Source of the DNA: Bacteroidota bacterium
GTDB taxonomy: Bacteria; Bacteroidota; Bacteroidia; Bacteroidales; Prolixibacteraceae
Assembly (NCBI GenBank): GCA_023251435.1
Contig: JAHEYU010000003.1
Span: 1-64,000, forward strand
Length of the DNA: 64,000 nt
Reading direction: 5' to 3'
The notes under the pieces are model-generated. The model worked only from the letters and a program-made list of their open reading frames with translations. It was not told the DNA's origin and did no database searches. A program made the translations under genes and the position numbers. Positions within the stretch are counted from its first letter, which is position 1; each line of letters opens with the position of its first letter. This document shows positions 58,133 through 64,000 of this stretch, piece by piece.

Positions 58133-58760
58133 CAAAGTTTTTTTCAATGACTCTACTATACAGCTAAGTGCAGGGAGTAAAAAATCATCTAAAAATAACA
58201 TAGATCAAGCGATTGATTGTGAGGATTCTGGCTTTGTCGCGAAGCTTATTTCTGAAATAGAATCCGGCACAAAAGCCATCGATTTTGTAATTCAGAATAA
58301 AGAAATTGACAAGCTTTGGGATTGTTTCAGAAGTCAGTTTGTTGAATTACCCGCCGCCGGTGGTTTGGTTCAAAATGGTGATGGTTCATTGTTGTTTATC
58401 AGGCGATTGGGTGTTTGGGATTTGCCAAAGGGTAAAATCGAAAAGGGTGAAACTCCTGAAAACGCAGCCATTCGTGAAGTGGAGGAGGAGTGTGGTGTAT
58501 CCGGACTGAAAATTATCAGGCAACTTGATTCAACATTTCATATTTACCGCTCACCCTATCTTAAATCTCTGAATAATCTGGTACTTAAAGAAACGAAATG
58601 GTTTTTGATGAGTTGCAGCGAAGGGCAAACGCTTGTTCCGCAAATGGAGGAAAATATTGAAGAAGTTAAGTGGTTTGCTTTGAATGAAATTGAGGGAGCA
58701 ATAGCAAATACATATTCGAGTTTACGCGAATTTCTGGCAAAAACCATCCCTGCTATCTGA
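58128..58760 (+). CDS. NUDIX hydrolase
   Basis: 210 residues. An N-terminal domain (MYKVFFNDSTIQL to about 90) typical of Bacteroidetes members is followed by a full Nudix box, GKIEKGETPENAAIREVEEECGV (GX5EX7REUXEEXGU; about 104-126). It removes nucleoside diphosphate-linked moieties; the substrate cannot be deduced. Its 3' end overlaps the convergent TlpA-like gene by eight bases. Confidence 0.9.
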   Translation: MYKVFFNDSTIQLSAGSKKSSKNNIDQAIDCEDSGFVAKLISEIESGTKAIDFVIQNKEIDKLWDCFRSQFVELPAAGGLVQNGDGSLLFIRRLGVWDLPKGKIEKGETPENAAIREVEEECGVSGLKIIRQLDSTFHIYRSPYLKSLNNLVLKETKWFLMSCSEGQTLVPQMEENIEEVKWFALNEIEGAIANTYSSLREFLAKTIPAI

Positions 58761-60177
58761 CATTCTGGCCGCCTTGCTTTTGTAATTCCTTGAAATGGTC
58801 GCTTTTTAGAATCTGCCCCAACTTGCGGTCAAGGCCATCAATTGGGTTGGGTGCAGGCGATAGTAACAGTTTTCCGTCTTTTCCGATAAGGAATGAATTT
58901 GGAACCGTTTTTACTTTGTAGGTTTCTTTAATATTGCTGCTGGTGGTTGTAAATATACCTGCCCATTCGGCTGTGTTCTTAAAGTTTGCCTGTTCAGGAA
59001 TTACATTAATAACAATAATTTTCCCTTTGTAGCGGCCCGTAATGGTTTTTAACGCATCGAGGTGCTGACGGCAAACAGAATTTTTCGGATCGGTAAAATG
59101 CAGATAGATATATGTATTTTGAAAATCTGAAAAGCGCACAGTTTTCCCTGTCAAATCTTTAAGGCTGATCGATGGCGGAAGTGTTCCGCTGGTCAGATAA
59201 GTGAGTTTCTTCCTGATCAGCAGCGCTGTTTTTTGCTCGTAGCTGCTCCATCCGGCTTCTTTCGTCAGATCGAGCATTTTCAGAAGAGATGCCTTGTTGA
59301 AATTTCCGCTGTAATAAGCGTCTTTGATCGATTTTAGCAATACCCAATGCGCCAGTTCCTTGTTGAAGTTTAATTCCTTTTGAAAATATTCATCCAACAA
59401 TTGCAGCTTTGCAGTGTTGATCATGTTTTTAATTGCGGTATGGTGAGTGGTGTTCTCCAGAAGACTGAAATAATTCAGGAAAACCTGATTAAACAAATTT
59501 GAATAAGCGCCCAGGTTGTAAACAGGCTTTGTTTTTCTGAAATATGATTCGGAAAAAGTGGTCGATTTCCCTTGATGGAGGGCAAATTCAAGGTTTGCTT
59601 TCCTGAATGATTTATGCGATTCGAGAAAAGAATTGTCGGTTTTAGGAAATTCACGGCCGAGTTTCTGCTTCACTGTATCGACCAGCGAACCCGATTGATT
59701 GACAAATATTTGGTCGAAATAATCGTTTTCGTATTTTGAATAAGCCATTTCAAATTGCTGAATCAAAACATTTAAGTCGTGGCTTGCAGGTTTCGATATT
59801 CCGAACCAAACAGGTTCAGGTTTTGTGAATGGATTTCTCTTCTGTGATTCGGTTAAATTTCTTTTTGGAGGAAACAATAACTGATACGACTTGCCTGGCT
59901 CAAGATAAATCATTCCATGATAACCGTCGAAGTCCGCAAAACAAAGGCTGGTTTCAGTCAGGTCAAATTCGAGTTCGAAAAATCCGTCAGTATTGAAAAG
60001 AATCTCGCCCAATCTGATGGTTTCCTCTGAAATAAAGTCGTGATAAATATTTAGCTCGATGGAGTTATTTGCATATTCAATGACTTTTCCTGAAATTTTT
60101 ACAGGAGCGGTAAACGCTTTTCCGGCTACCGATAGGCAGATAATGAAAAATACAGTTTTCAGGTTATTAATGTTCAC
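58753..60177 (-). CDS. TlpA-like periplasmic thioredoxin-fold protein with an incomplete active site
   Basis: 474 residues with a signal peptide (FFIICLSVAGKAFTA). N-terminal beta domain of the DUF4369-like type seen before TlpA domains, a helical middle (about 150-330) and a C-terminal thioredoxin fold (about 335-465) with TGKTVRFSDFQNTYIYLHF and the cis-Pro loop TVPNSFLIGKDGKLL. The usual CxxC is DPKNSVCRQH here: only the second cysteine remains. A disulfide oxidoreductase role is therefore doubtful; a binding or signalling role is possible. Its start overlaps coaD by four bases. Confidence 0.85.
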   Translation of the reverse strand: MNINNLKTVFFIICLSVAGKAFTAPVKISGKVIEYANNSIELNIYHDFISEETIRLGEILFNTDGFFELEFDLTETSLCFADFDGYHGMIYLEPGKSYQLLFPPKRNLTESQKRNPFTKPEPVWFGISKPASHDLNVLIQQFEMAYSKYENDYFDQIFVNQSGSLVDTVKQKLGREFPKTDNSFLESHKSFRKANLEFALHQGKSTTFSESYFRKTKPVYNLGAYSNLFNQVFLNYFSLLENTTHHTAIKNMINTAKLQLLDEYFQKELNFNKELAHWVLLKSIKDAYYSGNFNKASLLKMLDLTKEAGWSSYEQKTALLIRKKLTYLTSGTLPPSISLKDLTGKTVRFSDFQNTYIYLHFTDPKNSVCRQHLDALKTITGRYKGKIIVINVIPEQANFKNTAEWAGIFTTTSSNIKETYKVKTVPNSFLIGKDGKLLLSPAPNPIDGLDRKLGQILKSDHFKELQKQGGQNVR

Positions 60178-60656
60178 TCTTCTTCCTGTTTGAATTCCGA
60201 CATATTTAGAGCCGCTGGTAAAAACATACTGGCATCGCCGCCGTGTAATATAATATCGCGAACAATGGTCGAATTGATGGGTGTATGTTCTGGAGTAGTC
60301 AGTAAGAAAACCGATTCGATTTTTGGGTGCATTTTCTTGTTCACCTGGGCAATTGCCCGTTCGAATTCAAAGTCGGCAGAAGTACGCAATCCACGAAGAA
60401 TATAACCGGCATTTACTTTCCTGCAAAAATCAACAGTAAGTCCTTCATAACATTCAACGGTTACACTCGGGTCATTTTTGAAAACTTCATTAATCCACTT
60501 TTCTCTTTTCTCAACCGGGAAGAACGATCTCTTATTCGAATTGTATCCAATCATGACAATAATTTTGTCGAACAATGGAATCGCACGTTTTACAATACTT
60601 TCGTGACCAACTGTAAAAGGATCAAATGACCCAGGGAAAATGGCAATTCGCTCCAT
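60174..60656 (-). CDS. coaD: Phosphopantetheine adenylyltransferase
   Basis: 160 residues with the nucleotidyltransferase motif GSFDPFTVGHESIVKRA at the start, RGLRTSADFEFERAIAQVNKKM and the C-terminal NSTIVRDIILHGGD. It makes dephospho-CoA from phosphopantetheine and ATP. It is followed by the TlpA-like gene with a four-base overlap. Confidence 0.97.
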   Translation of the reverse strand: MERIAIFPGSFDPFTVGHESIVKRAIPLFDKIIVMIGYNSNKRSFFPVEKREKWINEVFKNDPSVTVECYEGLTVDFCRKVNAGYILRGLRTSADFEFERAIAQVNKKMHPKIESVFLLTTPEHTPINSTIVRDIILHGGDASMFLPAALNMSEFKQEEE

Positions 60657-60728
60657 AGTGGTAATTTTTCTGAAATTTTAAAGTTGTAAATATAGTTGTA
60701 ATTCAAAAGCAGCAAGTAAAACGCAGGT

Positions 60729-61544
60729 TTAATTCCCTTTGACTTTTCTCTGCTGGCTTAAAAGGAAAATGAGTGTTAATGAAATAATAGTAATCAAAGC
60801 GCTTATTAATAGTTGGTTGGATCTGCTGCTCTGAAAAAAAACAGTTTCTTTTAACTGATCCCAGTATTCAATACTAATAAGTACCAATCCATTGTTGATT
60901 GCGTGACCAATTATGCACAAATATATGCTGCGCGTGCGGAGCATGAGTATTCCGAGTACAAGTCCAAGAATAAAAGTTGCAGGAAATTGCCAGGGATTGA
61001 GGTGCCACAATGCAAACATCAGCGCCGAAATAAAAACGGCGGTAAATTTCGAATAGTTTCGCATCAACCCGTGCATAATTACTCCCCTGAAAATGAGCTC
61101 TTCAATAACCGGGGCCATAATCACTACCTTCAGGAAAGCTCCATACATTCCATAATCACTTTCAAAAATTTTATTGAATAGTTCCCAGAACCAGGCTGGA
61201 GGAGGTAGAACTTTGTTAAGCGCAATGTTTACTTCACCGATCAGATTTTGAGCGGCCCAAAGGAAAAACAGCACTGGAACCAGAATCAGGAAATTGAATG
61301 ATTTCGCCGGGAAAAGTTCTTTTAGCGGTACTTTCGCCTTGCGAAATGCAAAGTAAAAGATGAAAACTGTTGATCCGACCCCAAGTATGATTTTTTTAAC
61401 AGGATGGTACAAATAATCGGTTCCGTTGTAATAATCGAGCAGGGCAAGCGGAAAATCTATAATGGTCTGTATGAATATATAAAGCACAACCAGATGGATG
61501 GCTCCTAATATTGTTGGGTAATATTTGATTTGCTGTTTGCTCAC
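60729..61544 (-). CDS. CPBP-family intramembrane metalloprotease
   Basis: 271 residues with about seven membrane helices. The CPBP (Rce1-like/Abi) motifs are present: EELIFRGVIMHGLM (EExxxR, about 145), FALWHLNPWQF (FxxxH) and IIGHAINN (HxxxN). Such proteases process prenylated or signal-peptide substrates or act in stress and bacteriocin self-immunity. No bacteriocin gene is adjacent. Good promoter upstream. Confidence 0.92.
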   Translation of the reverse strand: MSKQQIKYYPTILGAIHLVVLYIFIQTIIDFPLALLDYYNGTDYLYHPVKKIILGVGSTVFIFYFAFRKAKVPLKELFPAKSFNFLILVPVLFFLWAAQNLIGEVNIALNKVLPPPAWFWELFNKIFESDYGMYGAFLKVVIMAPVIEELIFRGVIMHGLMRNYSKFTAVFISALMFALWHLNPWQFPATFILGLVLGILMLRTRSIYLCIIGHAINNGLVLISIEYWDQLKETVFFQSSRSNQLLISALITIISLTLIFLLSQQRKVKGN

Positions 61545-61566
61545 TCTTATCCATATTTAGAAATAG

Positions 61567-61596
61567 CAAAAATAGCGTTGTTTTTGTAAATACAAA
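61567..61596 (-). promoter_or_regulatory. Bacteroidetes-type promoter for the CPBP gene
   Basis: On the minus strand TTTG (61593-61596), 18 bases, then TATTTTTG (61567-61574), 23 bases before the start codon. Confidence 0.6.
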
Positions 61597-61612
61597 CGTA
61601 TATATATTACCC

Positions 61613-63247
61613 TCAATTTGATTTTATTAACGACTTGAAATTATTTTTCTTAACAGGTTCCGGTTCAGTGATAAATGGAATAGTGAAATAGAATGTGGAA
61701 CCTTTACCTACCTCGCTCTCTACCCATATTTTACCGCCCAGTAGTTCTACATAAGCTTTGGCAATCGCTAAGCCCAATCCTGCTCCCTGACGCGCCATTT
61801 TGTCGGTAATATCGGCCTGAATAAATCGTTCAAATATGGCTTCCTGCCTGTCTTTTGGAATCCCAATTCCGGTATCTTTCACATAAAATTGCAGTAGAGA
61901 CAAGGCATGCCTTCTCTCTACGATATACCCAATTTCAATTGAACCATTATTGGTATATTTAATGGCATTTTTAATGAGATTGGTAAGAATAGCATAGATT
62001 TTCTCCTGGTCTGTTTTAACAAAAGCTTTGTCTGTTGGTAAAGCGTTGAAATAGGAAAAGTGAATTTTCTTTCTTTCGGCTTCGGGTTTGAAGAAGGTAT
62101 AAATGTATTGGACTTTCTCGTTTATATTGGTTTCCTTAATTTCAGCCTTCATCAGCCCGGCTTCTATTTTCGAAATATCAACAATATCGTTGATGATATT
62201 GAGCATACGGGCGCCGCTTTTCTCAATTACTTTAATATATTCTTGTTGCTCCTCACCTGAAAGATCAGGTTCTTTAAGCAGTTCGGCAAAGCCTAAAATG
62301 CCGTTCATTGGAGTCCTTATTTCATGGCTCATATTGGCAAGAAAAGCTGATTTTAGTTTGTCGCTTTGTTCAGCATGTTCTTTTGCAATAGTTAATTCTA
62401 CAGCCCGTTTTTCTTTCTCATTGTTTTGATAGATAAGTTCTTTGTTGGCTAGTAATAATTCTTGTTCAGCCAGCTTACGCTGCGTTATGTCTTGAATAAT
62501 TGGCAGAAAGTATAAAGGATTATTGTTCGAATCACTTACTAAACTAAAACTATTCATTCCCCAAACAATCGTGCCATCTTTCCGAACGTAGCGATTCTCA
62601 ATTGTTAAAGATTCAATCTCCCTTTCCAGGATATGTTTCATCTCTATCAGACCAAGTTCAACATCTTCAGGATGTGTAATATCTGAAATTGTCTTTCCGA
62701 TCAGTTCGTTCTCTGAGTAACCTATGAAATTACAGAAAGCTGAATTGCATCTGTTTAAACGTTTATCTAAACCGACAAGAACAGATCCTACCGGAGATTG
62801 GTCAAAAATACTACGGAATTTTTCTTCGCTTTCCCTTAGCTCGTCTTGTGCCTGCTTATGCGTAATCTTAAGTTTATGTTCGCGAATGGCTCTGTTAATT
62901 GCGGGGACCAACCGTTCAAGTTTGTTTTTTAGCACATAATCGGTTGCCCCGTTTAACATGGCATCAATAGCCCGGTCTTCGCCCATTGCTCCTGAAACGA
63001 ACAGAAATGGTATATCTGAATATCTTTCTCTTGCAACCTTTAATGCATCGTTGCCATTGTAATCAGGCAGACTGTAATCAGACAATATGATGTCAATAGT
63101 TTCAGTTTCCAGAATATTTAAGAAATCCTTTTCATTGTCGGCTAAAAAATAATCATGTTCGATTTCTCCACTTTCAATCAATGAGTGAATTAGTTCAGAA
63201 TCTCTGATCGAATCTTCAAGATGCAATATTTTTATATTTTTATCCAT
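61613..63247 (-). CDS. Receiver-PAS-histidine kinase hybrid sensor
   Basis: 544 residues from MDKNIKILHLEDS; a start at 63265 adds six residues. Order: receiver (about 1-120; acidic pocket ILHLEDS and phosphoacceptor in DIILSDYSLPDYNG), PAS/PAC (about 140-260; YRKDGT-like NRYVRKDGTIVWG), coiled linker, HisKA with FLANMSHEIRTPMNGILGF (about 305) and HATPase_c with NLIKNAIKYT, DTGIGIPK and GAGLGLAIAKAYV. No membrane segment, so a cytoplasmic sensor. The receiver at the N-terminus suggests phosphorelay input from the regulator gene upstream. Confidence 0.93.
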   Translation of the reverse strand: MDKNIKILHLEDSIRDSELIHSLIESGEIEHDYFLADNEKDFLNILETETIDIILSDYSLPDYNGNDALKVARERYSDIPFLFVSGAMGEDRAIDAMLNGATDYVLKNKLERLVPAINRAIREHKLKITHKQAQDELRESEEKFRSIFDQSPVGSVLVGLDKRLNRCNSAFCNFIGYSENELIGKTISDITHPEDVELGLIEMKHILEREIESLTIENRYVRKDGTIVWGMNSFSLVSDSNNNPLYFLPIIQDITQRKLAEQELLLANKELIYQNNEKEKRAVELTIAKEHAEQSDKLKSAFLANMSHEIRTPMNGILGFAELLKEPDLSGEEQQEYIKVIEKSGARMLNIINDIVDISKIEAGLMKAEIKETNINEKVQYIYTFFKPEAERKKIHFSYFNALPTDKAFVKTDQEKIYAILTNLIKNAIKYTNNGSIEIGYIVERRHALSLLQFYVKDTGIGIPKDRQEAIFERFIQADITDKMARQGAGLGLAIAKAYVELLGGKIWVESEVGKGSTFYFTIPFITEPEPVKKNNFKSLIKSN

Positions 63248-63295
63248 TAAAATAAGAGATTTCAATATCAGTTATTTTTTTTTGAAAAATTCATT

Positions 63296-63745
63296 TCACT
63301 TTAAAACCACAGTTGGTTGTTGATTGATTACAGCCCAATATTGTCCCAAAATTTTAATGGCATCAATAAACTGAACGATATCAACCGGTTTAACCACATA
63401 CGAATTAGCCCCAAGTTTGTAACTCTCAACCAGATCTCTTTCTTCGCGCGATGAGGTTACCATGATTACCGGAATTAACATGAATTTAGGATCGGAACGA
63501 ATGTGTTTGAGCACTTCTATTCCATTCATTCTGGGCATTTTAATATCTAATAAAATTACTGCAGGATTGCCTTTATCACGTTCGGCAAAATCACCACGTC
63601 TATACAGATAGTCTAATGCCTCAACTCCGTCCTCGGCAACATCGACTTTGTTTGCTAGATTTTTTTCACCAAGGGCGGCGATAACAAGTTCAACATCTTT
63701 AGGACTATCGTCCACAATAAGGATTCTTTTTACTTCTGCATTCAT
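63296..63745 (-). CDS. CheY/Rcp-like single-domain response regulator
   Basis: 149 residues, receiver domain only. Acidic DDSPKD (about 11), phosphoacceptor Asp in VILLDIKMPRMNGIEVL, the switch Thr in IMVTSSREERDL and Lys in SYVVKPVD. The insertion with DYLYRRGDFAERDKGNPA is typical of Rcp1-type regulators that pair with phytochrome-like kinases. It lies between two kinase genes in the same orientation, 48 and 15 bases from them. Confidence 0.93.
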   Translation of the reverse strand: MNAEVKRILIVDDSPKDVELVIAALGEKNLANKVDVAEDGVEALDYLYRRGDFAERDKGNPAVILLDIKMPRMNGIEVLKHIRSDPKFMLIPVIMVTSSREERDLVESYKLGANSYVVKPVDIVQFIDAIKILGQYWAVINQQPTVVLK

Positions 63746-63760
63746 GATTTGTTAGTTTTA

Positions 63761-64000
63761 TTAATCATTCGGTTTACTAAAGAAAAAAGTGGCTCCTTTG
63801 CCGACTTCACTTTCCGCCCAACATTTTCCACCATGCCGTGCTATTATTCTATTCACATTGGCAAGCCCAATTCCAATCCCTTCAAAATCCTTTGCTTTAT
63901 GCAACCGTTGGAAAACGCCGAATAGTTTATCTGCATACTTCATATCAAATCCGGCACCGTTATCCCTGACATGAAATATTATCTGGTCATCTTCTATTTT
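63761..64000 (-). CDS. C-terminal end of a histidine kinase (runs off the window)
   Basis: The last 79 codons are visible: [20 protein letters not shown] (N/G1 box with DNGAGFD), [20 protein letters not shown] (F and G2 boxes) and [19 protein letters not shown]. The [13 protein letters not shown] wording is typical of phytochrome-like/PAS kinases of the HWE or bacteriophytochrome type. The start is beyond base 64000. The Rcp-type regulator follows by 15 bases, so they form a pair. Confidence 0.92.
   Translation of the reverse strand, partial: KIEDDQIIFHVRDNGAGFDMKYADKLFGVFQRLHKAKDFEGIGIGLANVNRIIARHGGKCWAESEVGKGATFFFSKPND

Overview
The window looks like a chromosomal stretch of a Bacteroidetes bacterium, probably in the Bacteroidales/Marinilabiliales area. 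The base composition is AT-rich and genes almost never carry a Shine-Dalgarno sequence. Several upstream regions have the Bacteroidetes-type promoter (TTTG, a spacer of about 19 bases, then TAnnTTTG); the clearest precedes mutS2. There is an UpxY-type antiterminator, CysN fused to CysC, a GH2 beta-galactosidase lipoprotein and a conserved rsfS-ftsH-LUD-cdsA-psd-pssA block. About 68 protein genes (some broken) and one tRNA-Lys are supported.

Layout. 1-9.4 kb: end of a flavin-dependent D-lactate-type dehydrogenase, a WecA-like polyprenyl-phosphate sugar transferase, an intergenic region rich in palindromes, tex, PspC, an AGCS amino-acid symporter and a secreted phosphoesterase. 9.5-14.8 kb: mutS2, a stand-alone half DEAD-box helicase, a BrnT-BrnA toxin-antitoxin pair and a membrane phosphoesterase. 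14.8-21.5 kb: a sugar locus with two Gfo/Idh/MocA oxidoreductases, a zinc dehydrogenase, a sodium:solute symporter and a double DUF1080 protein; a 3-keto-sugar route is the best guess. 21.5-22.0 kb: a mobile-element graveyard where the 5' domain I of a group IIC intron sits behind a terminator and is fused to the tail of an IS1182-type transposase. 22.0-27.5 kb: a leftward operon for ribosome silencing, membrane proteolysis and phosphatidylethanolamine synthesis.

28.4-34.1 kb is an accessory patch between birA and tRNA-Lys. It holds the C-terminal stub of a type I restriction HsdR, a SecB-like gene with an in-frame amber codon, a frameshifted RadC gene, an SRAP/HMCES abasic-site protein, a nuclease lipoprotein, a small 5'-truncated gene and a YefM-YoeB pair. 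34.4-37.8 kb encodes three steps toward UDP-2,3-diacetamido-glucuronate plus UpxY. It runs into a sulfate-activation cluster at 37.8-43.9 kb (cysQ, SLC13 permease, cysD, cysNC), in which an S23 four-helix cassette flanked by a 16-bp inverted repeat separates cysD from cysN.

44-54 kb: redox genes (Bcp, thioredoxin, DUF6132), histidine-degradation genes hutI and ftcD, a DUF3667 membrane protein, beta-galactosidase and a secreted TIM-barrel isomerase-like protein. 54-61.5 kb: housekeeping genes ffh, folD, pyrE, a NUDIX protein, a TlpA-like protein and coaD, then a CPBP protease. The window ends with a hybrid sensor kinase, a CheY/Rcp-like regulator and the end of another kinase.
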